DNA of 64,000 nt from positions 4,870,536 through 4,934,535 of the forward strand of contig NZ_HF570108.1 of the NCBI RefSeq assembly GCF_000297395.2, given 5' to 3'. Shown piece after piece: positions 1 to 8,532 of the stretch; the stretch's first letter is position 1; every line of letters starts with the position of its first letter. The translations under genes and the position numbers were made by a program. The stretch comes from Micromonospora lupini str. Lupac 08. Its GTDB lineage: Bacteria; Actinomycetota; Actinomycetes; Mycobacteriales; Micromonosporaceae. Under the pieces are notes generated by a model. It was given only the letters and a program-made list of their open reading frames with translations. It was not told the origin of the DNA and made no database searches.

Positions 1-289
1 ACACCGGTACCGATAGCGGCGGCTGGCCGTTCGCGCCGGCCTGCCCGTCAACGTAGGCCAACGCCCGGTCCAGCACTTCGACCAGGGACAGTGGCGGCTC
101 GCAAGGTGTTCGTCCGAGACACGGGACATGGCCGCCGCGACCCCGGTACAACCGGTGTACCAGTCGCTCGTCGCAGCGGTTGTCGAGGCCCTAGACCCGA
201 CCATGTTGGTGGCTCAGTTGCGTCCGCGAGCGGACCGGACCCGCGTCTGGCCGGATCGGTCGCTCGTGTCCCACCGTGATTGCATCGCG
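1..289. other. Left edge, no confident gene
   Basis: I see no convincing coding region. A minus-strand frame over about 1-150 reads like a protein segment (…LSLVEVLDRALAYVDGQAG…) and could be the start of a gene leaving the window, but it has no clear start codon with ribosome site and no family I recognise. The other open frames here are GC-driven shadows. Confidence 0.3.
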
Positions 290-326
290 GCCGACTCGGG
301 GGCACAAACCGTGCCCCCGAGTCGGC
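290..326. terminator. Strong hairpin terminator after the left GH2 gene
   Basis: A perfect 16-bp inverted repeat (290-305 pairing with 311-326) encloses a 5-nt loop. It lies 55 nt beyond the stop codon of the minus-strand glycosidase, as expected for a factor-independent-like terminator in an actinomycete (no U-tract). Confidence 0.8.
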
Positions 327-380
327 GCGACAATCACCAGCCCGTTACTGGCCGAACTTCACACTCACCTCTGCCACTGG

Positions 381-3089
381 TCAGGAGGCTACGAACTGCC
401 ACTGTTGGTTGGTCCCGCCGTTGGCGGTCCACTGCACGACCTGCGCGCCGTCGCTTGTCGAGGCACCGGAGACGTCGGCCGCCAGTCCGCTGCTGCGGGC
501 GACGATGGTGTAGTAGCCGTCACCGGTGGGCCGCAGGTACCACGACTGGTTGGCGCCGCCGTTGGCCGTCCACTGCTGCAGTTGCAGGCCTGCCGTGGTG
601 CTGCCGGCGTTGACGTCGAGGGCCTTCCCGGAGGCGGTGTAGCGCAGGGTGTAGGCGTCCCCGCTGGCGCTGACCGTCCAGGTGGGGGTGCCGCTCTGCT
701 GGACCGCCTTGGCGCCGTCGGCGGTGGAGTTACCGGCGATGGCGAGGGGCTTACCGCTGTTGCGGTTGACGATGCGGTACGTGCCCGGCGTCGGCCCGGT
801 TCCGCCGCCTCCAGCGAGGTTGAGGTACTCGACCGAGTCGCTGAAGACGGTGCTGCCGGACTTCGTTGTCGACAGCTGCAGGTACACGCGGCTGCCGGTG
901 GCGGGGGCGGTGAAGGACACCGGTTGGGTGACCCGTGAACCGAGCGGGACGGTCAGGGTGCTGCTGCCGGAGGCGACGACCGCGCCGGTGGGGCTGTCGA
1001 GCCGGGCGGTCCAGGTGAAGCCCACCGAGGTGTTGGTGAAGTCGTCGTTGAACACGGTGATGGTGCGGGTCACCGTGGCGTTGCGGGCGTAGCTGGGTAC
1101 CGCCTGCGGCAGCGGGAAGGTGCCGTTGGAGTCCGAATTGCCGGAGGCGGACCAGTACGGGAGGTCGACCGCGGCCACCGGGTTGAACGCCGCCTGCACC
1201 CGCTGGATCTGCGGGTTGCCCCACGGGTCGGGCAGATTGTCGGCGCCGTAGATGGGGTGACCGCCCTCCTCCGGGGTGAAGTCGGTGGACCGCACGCCGG
1301 GCACGACGCTGGCCCAGGCGGACAGCAGCGTGTACGGGCGCAGGTCGGTGGCGCCCTTGCCGCGCTTGGCCATGGTTGCCGTGGCGAACCACTCGAAGCC
1401 CTGCTTGTTGTTGCATGCCGGCCAGATGAACTCGCCCTCGCCGTCGGGCCGCCCGTTCACGCTGACCAGGCCCTCCCCGTACCTGCCGAAGCCGTCGACG
1501 TAGTGCGGGATCACCGCGAAGTTGGCGTACGTCATCCCGGGATACAGGCTGACATTGTTGCCGACGCCCACCTCGGCGATGATCGGCCGGGTGCCGTCGG
1601 CGCCGTTCATCGCCGCGTACAGCTCCTTCTCGAACTGTTCGGAATCCTGGCCGCTCTGGTTCGGCTCGTTGTTCTGACTCCAGCGGATGATCGCGGGGTG
1701 GTTGCGGTCGCGCAGGACCAGCGCACGGGCGTGGTTGACCATGTTGTCGTGCCCGACGGACTCCTTCCACTCCTGCGAGGATTGGGAGCCACGAATCGCG
1801 ACCTCGTCGATGATCATCAGGCCCATCTCGTCGGCGACATCCAACATGTACGGGCTTCCGGGCTCCTGGTGGATGCGCACCACGTTGTAGTTCAGCCGCT
1901 GGTAGTTGTCCACCGCCTGCGGCCAGCCGCCGTTGCCGGACGACGGGGGCAGGAAGCCGGGCAGGGTGTGGTACGCGTCGCCCTTGCCGCCGTTGTTGAT
2001 CCGGTCGTAGTCGGCACCCTGGAGGTTGTCGCCGCGGAAGTTCACGCGCACGCCGTTGAGGTAGTAGTAGTCACCGTTCTGGGTGGCCTCCCGGAACCCG
2101 AACCGGTACTCGGCGTCGCTCGTCCGGCCGTCGTCGGTGACGGCATGCACCGCCAGACCGTGCAGCTGCGCCCGGTACCCCGACCGGTACGGCACGTTGG
2201 GCCACCAGTACGAGGTGCTGTCGAGGTTCCACGCGATCGGCCCGACGGTCACGGTCACGGTCGAGCGCGCCGCCACGGTGACCGTACGGCTGGGCAGATC
2301 CGGGTAGCTGAAAGCCGTTCCGTTCTTGGACGACAGCGACCCGGTCAACGTCACCGACCGGGAACTGCCCGACGTGTTCCGCACCGTCACGTCGTAGGTC
2401 AGCGTCTTGTTCGCCACCGACGGACGCACGAATGTGTCGCTGACGTACACCGCCGGGTACACCCGCAGGAACGCGGACCCGAAGATCCCCTGCGGTACCG
2501 CCTCGGACCACGTGGCGGCGTCGGGCACCAGGTACCGGCCGTTGGATGCCTTCAACGCGCCGCGGCCCTTCACGTTCACGGTGATCGTGTGGGTGGTACC
2601 GGGCGCCGCGTATGCGCTGATGTCGAAGTTCGACGGGGTGAACCCGGTGGTCTGGGTCGCCACCACCCGGCCGTCGACGGAGAGCGTCGCCTGGTGGTTC
2701 ACGGCGCCGAACTCGATCCAGGTCGACTGCGGCTGCCCCGAGTCCGGCACCGTGATGCTGCGCGAGTACACCGCCTCGTTCACGGTGGTGAAGCCCTGCT
2801 TGTACCAGCCGCCACCGGGTACCGCGATCGTGGTCGCCGCCCGGCCCGCGGGCGTGAAGGTCCACGTCCCGGCCAGGTCGACCGAGGCGACCGCGGCATT
2901 CCCGGCCGCCACACCGTCGACACCGGCGGCAGCGACACTCTGCGTCGCGCCCGGCGCGGCCAGGGCCGACCGGGGGTTCGCCAGGGGCAGGCTGCCCAGC
3001 GTCAGGGTCAGGCCGAGCGCCACGGTCGCGGCAAGCCCTCTGGCCGACGCCGACAATCGGCCACCCCAGTGGACGTTCGTACGATGCAC
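381..3089 (-). CDS. Secreted glycoside hydrolase family 2 protein with C-terminal ricin-type lectin domain
   Basis: The 902-residue product begins with a Sec-type signal peptide (hydrophobic stretch about residues 18-45). It then has the GH2 order: sugar-binding jelly roll (about 70-210), Ig-like domain (220-330) and TIM barrel (340-620). The acid/base glutamate lies in NNEPN (about residue 475) and the nucleophile in GEFIW (about 553), so it should be a retaining exo-glycosidase acting outside the cell. After a further beta domain, a ricin B-lectin trefoil with QxW repeats (about 770-902) should bind polysaccharide. The exact substrate (galactoside, glucuronide, mannoside) cannot be read from sequence. 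It is divergent to a lacI gene, and a perfect palindrome lies 70 bp upstream, so sugar-induced repression is likely. Confidence 0.9.
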   Translation of the reverse strand: MHRTNVHWGGRLSASARGLAATVALGLTLTLGSLPLANPRSALAAPGATQSVAAAGVDGVAAGNAAVASVDLAGTWTFTPAGRAATTIAVPGGGWYKQGFTTVNEAVYSRSITVPDSGQPQSTWIEFGAVNHQATLSVDGRVVATQTTGFTPSNFDISAYAAPGTTHTITVNVKGRGALKASNGRYLVPDAATWSEAVPQGIFGSAFLRVYPAVYVSDTFVRPSVANKTLTYDVTVRNTSGSSRSVTLTGSLSSKNGTAFSYPDLPSRTVTVAARSTVTVTVGPIAWNLDSTSYWWPNVPYRSGYRAQLHGLAVHAVTDDGRTSDAEYRFGFREATQNGDYYYLNGVRVNFRGDNLQGADYDRINNGGKGDAYHTLPGFLPPSSGNGGWPQAVDNYQRLNYNVVRIHQEPGSPYMLDVADEMGLMIIDEVAIRGSQSSQEWKESVGHDNMVNHARALVLRDRNHPAIIRWSQNNEPNQSGQDSEQFEKELYAAMNGADGTRPIIAEVGVGNNVSLYPGMTYANFAVIPHYVDGFGRYGEGLVSVNGRPDGEGEFIWPACNNKQGFEWFATATMAKRGKGATDLRPYTLLSAWASVVPGVRSTDFTPEEGGHPIYGADNLPDPWGNPQIQRVQAAFNPVAAVDLPYWSASGNSDSNGTFPLPQAVPSYARNATVTRTITVFNDDFTNTSVGFTWTARLDSPTGAVVASGSSTLTVPLGSRVTQPVSFTAPATGSRVYLQLSTTKSGSTVFSDSVEYLNLAGGGGTGPTPGTYRIVNRNSGKPLAIAGNSTADGAKAVQQSGTPTWTVSASGDAYTLRYTASGKALDVNAGSTTAGLQLQQWTANGGANQSWYLRPTGDGYYTIVARSSGLAADVSGASTSDGAQVVQWTANGGTNQQWQFVAS

Positions 3090-3157
3090 GGTTACCTCCT
3101 GTGACTCACCCGGCAGCTCCGCAACACCGGTTCAGGGCACAGCCTCAAGGCCGATAC

Positions 3158-3171
3158 TCGAATCGATTCGA
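3158..3171. promoter_or_regulatory. LacI-type operator upstream of left GH2 gene
   Basis: TCGAATCGATTCGA is a perfect 14-bp palindrome with the central CG step typical of LacI-family operators. It lies 69 nt before the GH2 start. Related sites occur at 3403-3418 and 63285-63296. Confidence 0.65.
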
Positions 3172-3402
3172 CAAGTCTGCCGGCGTCGCCGTCCACCCGG
3201 GACGGGGTGGCTGCGGCCGAATACATAGGTATGCATTAATGGGGACACCGAGCGTGAAGTCAAGGTTTCAAGGCGGTTACTTCCTGCCCCTGACGCATCG
3301 CAAGCTCCGAGTGGCCGCCCATGAGTACGGCCTTCCGGAGCACTAGGGCATCACGCTCAGGCATTCCGTGTCGCCGACCCAACGACGCGACGCCGATCAA
3401 AT

Positions 3403-3418
3403 GGCGAACCGATTCGCC
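3403..3418. promoter_or_regulatory. Second LacI-type operator between GH2 and lacI
   Basis: GGCGAACCGATTCGCC is a near-perfect 16-bp palindrome. Its 12-bp core CGAACCGATTCG recurs exactly at 63285-63296, upstream of the other GH2 gene. It lies mid-way in the 565-bp divergent spacer, so it may serve lacI autoregulation or looping. The rest of the 3090-3654 spacer holds no gene I can support. Confidence 0.6.
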
Positions 3419-3654
3419 TCTGCGGCGCCCGGCCGCGTGACACGCTGCAGGCGTGGACAGCACTGTGGGTCTTGGTGAAGTCGGCGGGCGGCCGGCCTGC
3501 CTCGTTCGGTTCGAAACTGGGGTTAGGGTGGCGGCAAGGAACGTGCTTCGCCTGCGTCAGGGGCGGGTTACAAGATCTTGATGGTGGTGAGTGTCTGATG
3601 GCGTAGACATGACTGCGCAATCATACAGGACTATGGCTGGCGATGGGAGGTGCC

Positions 3655-4785
3655 GTGACGCGACTGGCGAGGCCGGGTGGAAGCCCTCCGACGCCGCGCA
3701 GCGTGGACGTCGCGCGGCTGGCCGGCGTCTCCCAGAAGACGGTGTCCAGGGTCCTCAACGACGAGCCGTATGTCTCGGCCGACGTGCGCCGGCGGGTCCT
3801 GGACGCCGCCGCGGAGCTCGGCTACCGGCGCAACGAGGCGGCCCGGGCGCTGGCCTCCGGGCGAACCCGGTCGATCGGTGTGGTGACGCTCGGCAGCGCC
3901 TTGTACGGGCCGGCGTCGTGGCTCACAGGCATCGAGCGGGCGGTTCGGAAGGCGGGCTACACGCTGCGGGTGGCCACCACGATCGAAGGCGACCCGGGCG
4001 GCATCGCGAGCGCCCTGGCGTCGCTGCTGGACCAGGGCGTGGACGGCGTCGTCATCTCCGAGCCGATCGACGAGGGCGTCGGCCTCATCAGCGTGGACGT
4101 GCCGGTCCTGGTCCTCGGCGCGCCGCCCACCTTCACCGCGCCGCAGGTGGTGACCGCCAGGGTCGGCGCGGGCCGGCTCGCGCGGGCCGCGACCGAGCAC
4201 CTGCTGGAGTTGGGGCACGCGACCGTCCATCACCTGGCCGGCCCGCAGCGGTGGTATTCGGCACGGGACCGTCTCGCCGGCTGGCGCGAGGCACTGCGAG
4301 CCCACGGCGCGGACGAGCCGCCGGTCGTCGAGGGCGACTGGTCGGCGGCCTCCGGCTACGCGGCGGGCCGGGAACTGGCCGGCGACGGCACCGTGACCGC
4401 GGTGTTCGCCGCGAACGACGACATGGCGATCGGTCTCATCCGCGCGCAGCTCGAGGCCGGGCGCCGGGTGCCCGAGGACATCAGCGTCGTCGGGTTCGAC
4501 GACATCCCGGTCGCCGCCTACGTCACTCCCCCGCTCACCACCCTGCGGCAGCCGTTCGACGAGGCCGCGCGGCAGGGCCTCGCACTGCTGGTACAGGTCA
4601 TCGAGAAGCCGGACGTCGAGCTTCCACCGGCGGCCGACCAACCGGTCGAGCTCGTCATCCGCGCCTCGACGGCGCCACCACCGCCCCGGCCGATCCCGGG
4701 ATGTGGCCGCCGAGCGATCCCCCATGCCCACGGTGGCCCGCACGGTCGGCCCGCCGGCAGCGAAGTCCCATCCACCCAGCCCTGA
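3655..4785 (+). CDS. LacI-family transcriptional regulator
   Basis: The GTG at 3655 follows GGGAGG (3645-3650), which is better placed than the ATG at 3643. The N-terminal helix-turn-helix (about residues 16-60) has the LacI signature VDVARLAGVSQKTVSRVLN and a hinge helix RRNEAARALASGRT. A periplasmic-binding-protein-like sugar sensor follows (about 65-330), ending in VGFDDIPVAAYVTPPLTT and a dimer helix. The family normally stops near the ASTAPPP segment; here about 35 proline/glycine-rich residues follow, suggesting a lost stop codon. It probably represses the adjacent GH2 gene and perhaps the second GH2 gene at 59356-63093. Confidence 0.9.
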   Translation: MTRLARPGGSPPTPRSVDVARLAGVSQKTVSRVLNDEPYVSADVRRRVLDAAAELGYRRNEAARALASGRTRSIGVVTLGSALYGPASWLTGIERAVRKAGYTLRVATTIEGDPGGIASALASLLDQGVDGVVISEPIDEGVGLISVDVPVLVLGAPPTFTAPQVVTARVGAGRLARAATEHLLELGHATVHHLAGPQRWYSARDRLAGWREALRAHGADEPPVVEGDWSAASGYAAGRELAGDGTVTAVFAANDDMAIGLIRAQLEAGRRVPEDISVVGFDDIPVAAYVTPPLTTLRQPFDEAARQGLALLVQVIEKPDVELPPAADQPVELVIRASTAPPPPRPIPGCGRRAIPHAHGGPHGRPAGSEVPSTQP

Positions 4786-4866
4786 TCAGCGTCGATCTGT
4801 CCACCTACGACGGCACGTCTCCGAGACCCGCACCGGCCGTCGCTGACGAGCGGCGGTAGCACCCAC

Positions 4867-5260
4867 GTGCGGGCGAAGATGTCCCGGGTGGCCGAGCGGG
4901 TGCTGCGCGAGCGCGGAATCAAGGTGTGCCTGGGCAGCTCGGTCGCCCAGGCCACCGCCGACGGCGTACACCTCTCCGACGGCCGGTTCCTACCGTCGCG
5001 GACCCTGGTGTCGTGCGTCGGGGTACGACCGGACCCGCTCGTCGAGGCCACCGGTCTGCCGACGACCCGGCCCGACCCGGTGAGACCACCCCCGATGACC
5101 GCCCAGCACGCCGTGCGGCAGGGCCGTCCATACCGGGCAGCGCGACCTGGGTTTCGTCGTGGGCCTGGATGGGTGGCAGGCCACCGCAAACCCGCTGCAC
5201 GTACCCCTGTCCGGGCCGCCAGCACGCGCCGTAGTCCGCGGCGACCACGGCTTGCAACCC
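4867..5260 (+). pseudogene. Type II NADH dehydrogenase (NDH-2) remnant
   Basis: One frame encodes RVLRERGIKVCLGSS…GVHLSDGRFLPSRTLVSCVGVRPDPLVEATGLP, the NAD(P)H/FAD-domain segment of NDH-2-type flavoproteins. A second frame (about 5155-5240) encodes LGFVVGLDGWQATANPLHVPLSGPPARAVVRG, matching the family's C-terminal region. The N-terminal FAD motif, the part between the blocks and the membrane tail are missing, and the frames disagree. It is a dead fragment left by deletions. Confidence 0.7.
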
Positions 5261-5381
5261 GACTCGCGCTCATGCCCGATGATCAACGACGGGTTGACCA
5301 CAGTAATGGCGACAGTCAGCACTCCTCCCGGCGAGACCCCCGGTCGTGCGCTTGGACATCGCAACGTGCGGTAGCTGGGAC

Positions 5382-5406
5382 GTGTACCGCCGGTTCGCGA
5401 GGGTAG
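5382..5406 (+). promoter_or_regulatory. SigB/F-type stress promoter of the STAS gene
   Basis: GTGT (5382-5385), a 15-bp spacer and GGGTAG (5401-5406) fit the actinobacterial SigB-family consensus GNNT-N14-16-GGGTAY at all but the last base. The same elements with the same spacing stand at 9664-9688 before the ferritin-like gene. The sigma factor at 8533-9348 is the obvious reader (inference). Confidence 0.55.
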
Positions 5407-5416
5407 GGACCATCCC

Positions 5417-5503
5417 GGGTCAAGACATGCGCCCTCCACCGCCCGCCTTCGGGCAGATTCGCACCCTACGGCGGGCAGCCCCACTGAAAGCGGAGGCGCC
5501 ATG
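5417..5503 (+). promoter_or_regulatory. Conserved leader with anti-Shine-Dalgarno element, copy 1
   Basis: The block GGTCAAGACATGCGCCCTCC (5418-5437) is identical at 9700-9719, 18 bp from the start of the GAGGGTAGGG box in both places. Its part CATGCGCCCTCC (5426-5437) is nearly complementary to GGAGGCGCCATG (5492-5503), the ribosome site plus start codon, with two small bulges. A small GCCCG/CGGGC hairpin lies between. This looks like a leader RNA that can hide the ribosome site. I do not recognise it as a known riboswitch class. Confidence 0.5.
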
Positions 5504-5923
5504 TTGACCGACGGCATACCTCGTACCGGCCGAAGGCCCCGACCTGCCACCCCATCGGAACGCGACAGGCTCCGTGAGCCGATCATGTCACTGGCCCTGA
5601 CCGACGACGGATCGGTCAAACTGATCACCGTCTCGGGTGAGATCGACATGAGTAACGCCCACCTGCTCACCGAACTGGTGGAGTTCGTGTGCCGCCGGCC
5701 TGCACCGGTGATCGCGGTGGACCTGTCCGCAGTGAGGTTCTTCGGCGCATACGGCGTAAGCGCACTGCTTCAGGCCCAGGGGATCGCCGCCGATGCCAGG
5801 GCCGCCGTCCTCCTGCGTGACCCCGCGCCGTGCGTCTTCTACGTCCTCGCCACGACCGGCGCCCTGGGGAGCTTCCGGTTCAGCCGGGCCGACGGACACC
5901 TGAATCCGTGGCGGCACCCATGA
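5501..5923 (+). CDS. STAS-domain protein (anti-sigma factor antagonist type)
   Basis: The ATG at 5501 follows GGAGGCGCC; an internal ATG at 5585 would give a core-only protein. Residues about 30-125 form a STAS fold: LALTDDGSVKLITVSGEIDMSNAHLL, then VIAVDLSAVRFFGAYGVSALLQAQ. Such proteins bind HATPase anti-sigma factors and so free SigB/F-type sigma factors. The loop that normally carries the phospho-accepting serine (D-S-S-G in SpoIIAA) reads G-A-Y-G here, so the usual off-switch residue is absent. It lies 3 kb from a SigB/F-like sigma gene and ends 26 bp before the peptidase start. Confidence 0.8.
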   Translation: MLTDGIPRTGRRPRPATPSERDRLREPIMSLALTDDGSVKLITVSGEIDMSNAHLLTELVEFVCRRPAPVIAVDLSAVRFFGAYGVSALLQAQGIAADARAAVLLRDPAPCVFYVLATTGALGSFRFSRADGHLNPWRHP

Positions 5924-5948
5924 CCGTTCCGCCCCATTGGAGGCATCC

Positions 5949-7364
5949 GTGACGTCTGACATCCACGCCTACCTCGACGCGCACCGCCAGGACCTGGTCG
6001 AGGAACTCATCGGGTGGGTGCGGATCCGATCGGTCGCCGGGCTGCCGGAGCGCGAGATCGAGGTGCTGCGGTCGGCGAACTGGCTGGCCGGCACCCTGCG
6101 CGACCTCGGACTCCCGGTGGTGCAGGTGTGGAACCGGGACGGAGCACCCGCCGTGTACGCCGAGTGGTGCGCCGCCCCGGGCGCGCCCACCGTGCTGGTC
6201 TACAGCCATCATGACGTCCGGGCGGCCAAGGACGAGCAGTGGGAGGAGACCCCGCCGTTCGAACCGGCGGAACGCGGCGGGCGCATCTACGGCCGGGGCA
6301 CCTCCGACGCCAAGGGCCAGGTCCTCGCGCACCTGTGGGGTCTGCGGGCCCATCTGGCGGCCAGCGGGCGCACCGCACCCACGATCAACATCAAGCTGCT
6401 CATCGAGGGCGAGGAGGAGACCGGCTCGACACAGCTGTCGGACCTGCTCGACGAGTACCGACCCACCGCCGACCTCGTGCTGTTCTCCGACACGCTGCTG
6501 TGGCACCAGGAGCATCCGGCCGTCTGCATGGGCCTGCGCGGCATGATCAGTGCCGAGATCGAGGTGTACGGACCGTTGCGCGATGTGCACAGCGGCGCGG
6601 TCTCCGGGCCGGCACCGAACCCGGCGGTAGAGCTGAGCAAACTGCTCGCCGCACTGCACGACGACAAGGGCCGCATCACCCTGCCCGGCTTCTACGACGA
6701 CGTCGACGAGCCGCCGCAGCACTTCCGCGAGGAGCTCGCCGCGCTGCCCTACCGCGACGAGGACTGGCTGGCCCGCTCGGAGACCCGCAGCATCGGCGGC
6801 GAGGACGGCTACAGCGTCCTCGAACGGCTCTGGACCCGACCCGCGGCCGAGGTGCTCACCGTCGCCGCCGGTGACATCACTGGCGCCTCCCGCGCGGCGG
6901 TGCCAGCGGTGGCCACGGCCAGCCTCAGCATCCGCACCGTCCCCGACCAGCGCATCGCCGATGTCGCCGAACGGCTGCGCCGGTGGGTCGCCGACACCAT
7001 CAGCGACTGCGTCGAATACCAGCTGACCATCTCCGAGGAGACCGCTCAGGAGCCGTACCGCACCCCGGCCGACCATCCTGCGGTCGCGGTACTCGCCGCG
7101 GCGATGAGCGACGGCTTCGGCCGGCCCGTCGGCCGGATGGCCAACGCCGGCGGCGGACCCGCCGAACTGCTCGCCCGCAAGCTCGACGCACCGGTGCTGT
7201 TCTTCGGCACCGGCCTGCCCGAGGACCGCTGGCACGACAGCGACGAGAGCGTCTCCGTGGACGTCCTGCTGGCCGGCGCGGCCACTCTGGCCCGGTTCTG
7301 GTCCCGGCTGGCCGAGACGGACCTGACCATGCTCCCGGTGCAGGAGCCAGGCGGCGAGGTCTGA
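5949..7364 (+). CDS. M20-family metallopeptidase (dipeptidase-like)
   Basis: The GTG at 5949 follows GGAGG at 5939-5943 and is preferred over the TTG at 5937. The 471-residue product has the M20 zinc ligands in order: H in YSHHDVRAA (followed by an Asp), the bridging D in GRGTSDAKG, the general-base/ligand pair in EGEEETGS, and the distal H in DRWHDSDE. A dimerisation lid domain lies between about 200 and 360. The enzyme is cytoplasmic and probably hydrolyses di- or oligopeptides or acylated amino acids; the substrate is not readable. It lies in the same direction as the STAS gene. Confidence 0.88.
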   Translation: MTSDIHAYLDAHRQDLVEELIGWVRIRSVAGLPEREIEVLRSANWLAGTLRDLGLPVVQVWNRDGAPAVYAEWCAAPGAPTVLVYSHHDVRAAKDEQWEETPPFEPAERGGRIYGRGTSDAKGQVLAHLWGLRAHLAASGRTAPTINIKLLIEGEEETGSTQLSDLLDEYRPTADLVLFSDTLLWHQEHPAVCMGLRGMISAEIEVYGPLRDVHSGAVSGPAPNPAVELSKLLAALHDDKGRITLPGFYDDVDEPPQHFREELAALPYRDEDWLARSETRSIGGEDGYSVLERLWTRPAAEVLTVAAGDITGASRAAVPAVATASLSIRTVPDQRIADVAERLRRWVADTISDCVEYQLTISEETAQEPYRTPADHPAVAVLAAAMSDGFGRPVGRMANAGGGPAELLARKLDAPVLFFGTGLPEDRWHDSDESVSVDVLLAGAATLARFWSRLAETDLTMLPVQEPGGEV

Positions 7365-7437
7365 GCGTCCTGGTTACGACGTCATGGCCCCCAGAGGCCG
7401 CGGTATGGCACCGACGGGCCGACTGGATGGGGATGCG

Positions 7438-7469
7438 GCGAGCACGTCGCCGACGGGCGGCGTGCTCGT
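7438..7469 (+). promoter_or_regulatory. Hairpin just upstream of the Mn-catalase ribosome site
   Basis: CGAGCACG and CGTGCTCG pair perfectly, and CGCC/GGCG extend the stem inside a one-base mismatch. The structure ends about 8 nt before the AGGAGG ribosome site (7478-7483). It could be a terminator of the peptidase gene or a 5'-leader structure of the catalase mRNA. Confidence 0.5.
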
Positions 7470-7488
7470 TCGCCGATAGGAGGCCGCC

Positions 7489-8406
7489 ATGTTCCGCCAC
7501 GACCGATATCTGCAATTCCAAGCCAAACCCGAGAAGCCGGACGCCCTGTTCGCCGCGAAGCTACAGGAAATCCTGGGCGGCCAGTTCGGCGAGATGACCG
7601 TGATGATGCAGTACCTCTGGCAGGGCTGGACGTGCCGAGTCCCTGGCAAGTACAAAGACATGATCATGGACATCGGGACCGAGGAGATCGGCCACGTCGA
7701 GATGCTCACCACGATGCTGGCCCGGCTGCTCGAAGGCGCCCCCGCCGAGACCACCGAGAAGGCCGTCGCCGCCAATCCGGTGCTCGCGGCCGTGATCGGC
7801 GGCATGAATCCCCAGCACGCCATCGTCGGCGGGGGCGGTCCGTTGCCTCGCGACAGCCAGGGCGTCCCGTGGAACGCCGGTTACATCGTCGCCAGCGGCA
7901 ACCTCCTGGCGGACTTCCGCTCCAACGTCGCCGCCGAAGCGCAGAGCCGGCTGCAGACCAGCCGCGTGATGAACATGACCGACGACCCGGGCGTGAAGGA
8001 GATGTTGCGCTTCAACCTCGCCCGCGACACCTACCACCAGCAGCAGTGGCTGCTCGGCATCGAGCAACTCATCGCCGACGGCTACGCCGACCACGGCATC
8101 GAGAACTCCAACTTCGACGAGGAGAACAAGGACCACAACCACACGTTCTGGAGCTTCGGCACCGACAGCCAGGCCGGCGAGGGCCGCTGGGCACAAGGGC
8201 CGAGCCTCATTGGCGGACCCGACCTCACTTACCTTCCGCAGCCGGTACCGCTCACCGATGACACGGCCCTGCCCCCGCCGCCCGACCCCAAGCTGTACGC
8301 CACCTACGACGGCTCACGTGGCCCCGGCAAAACCGGCGACGCTGCCGGAGCACACGCCCAAGGAATGAGTAACGTGGTCAAGAAGGTGAAGGACGCCCTC
8401 GACTGA
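7489..8406 (+). CDS. Manganese catalase
   Basis: This dimanganese enzyme converts hydrogen peroxide to water and oxygen without haem. The ATG at 7489 follows AGGAGG. The 305 residues match the usual family length. The four-helix bundle ligands can be seen: E35 in GGQFGEMTVMMQYLWQ, E65/H68 in GTEEIGHVEML, a Glu in AAEAQSRLQ and a His in RDTYHQQQW. The C-terminal tail (TYDGSRGPGKTGD…) is the usual extended arm. Its neighbours (sigma factor, ferritin-like protein, hemerythrin) point to an oxidative or desiccation stress role. Confidence 0.95.
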   Translation: MFRHDRYLQFQAKPEKPDALFAAKLQEILGGQFGEMTVMMQYLWQGWTCRVPGKYKDMIMDIGTEEIGHVEMLTTMLARLLEGAPAETTEKAVAANPVLAAVIGGMNPQHAIVGGGGPLPRDSQGVPWNAGYIVASGNLLADFRSNVAAEAQSRLQTSRVMNMTDDPGVKEMLRFNLARDTYHQQQWLLGIEQLIADGYADHGIENSNFDEENKDHNHTFWSFGTDSQAGEGRWAQGPSLIGGPDLTYLPQPVPLTDDTALPPPPDPKLYATYDGSRGPGKTGDAAGAHAQGMSNVVKKVKDALD

Positions 8407-8419
8407 CAGCTCGTACAGG

Positions 8420-8454
8420 CCGGTCCGGTCTCCGCGGTGAGGAGAGCGGACCGG
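8420..8454. terminator. Bidirectional terminator between catalase and sigma genes
   Basis: An inverted repeat with 14-bp arms (8420-8433 and 8441-8454, one mismatch, 7-nt loop) lies between the two convergent stop codons, so it can serve both transcripts. Confidence 0.7.
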
Positions 8455-8532
8455 GCGGACAGTGCCGGTACGGCGAGCGCGCCGATGGCCCTGCGACGGC
8501 CGATCCACCGACCGCCGCAGGGCACCAGCTCC

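Noticed and set aside
1257..3104. 615-codon plus-strand open frame opposite the left GH2 gene
   Set aside because: Antisense shadow of a gene with clear catalytic motifs and signal peptide.
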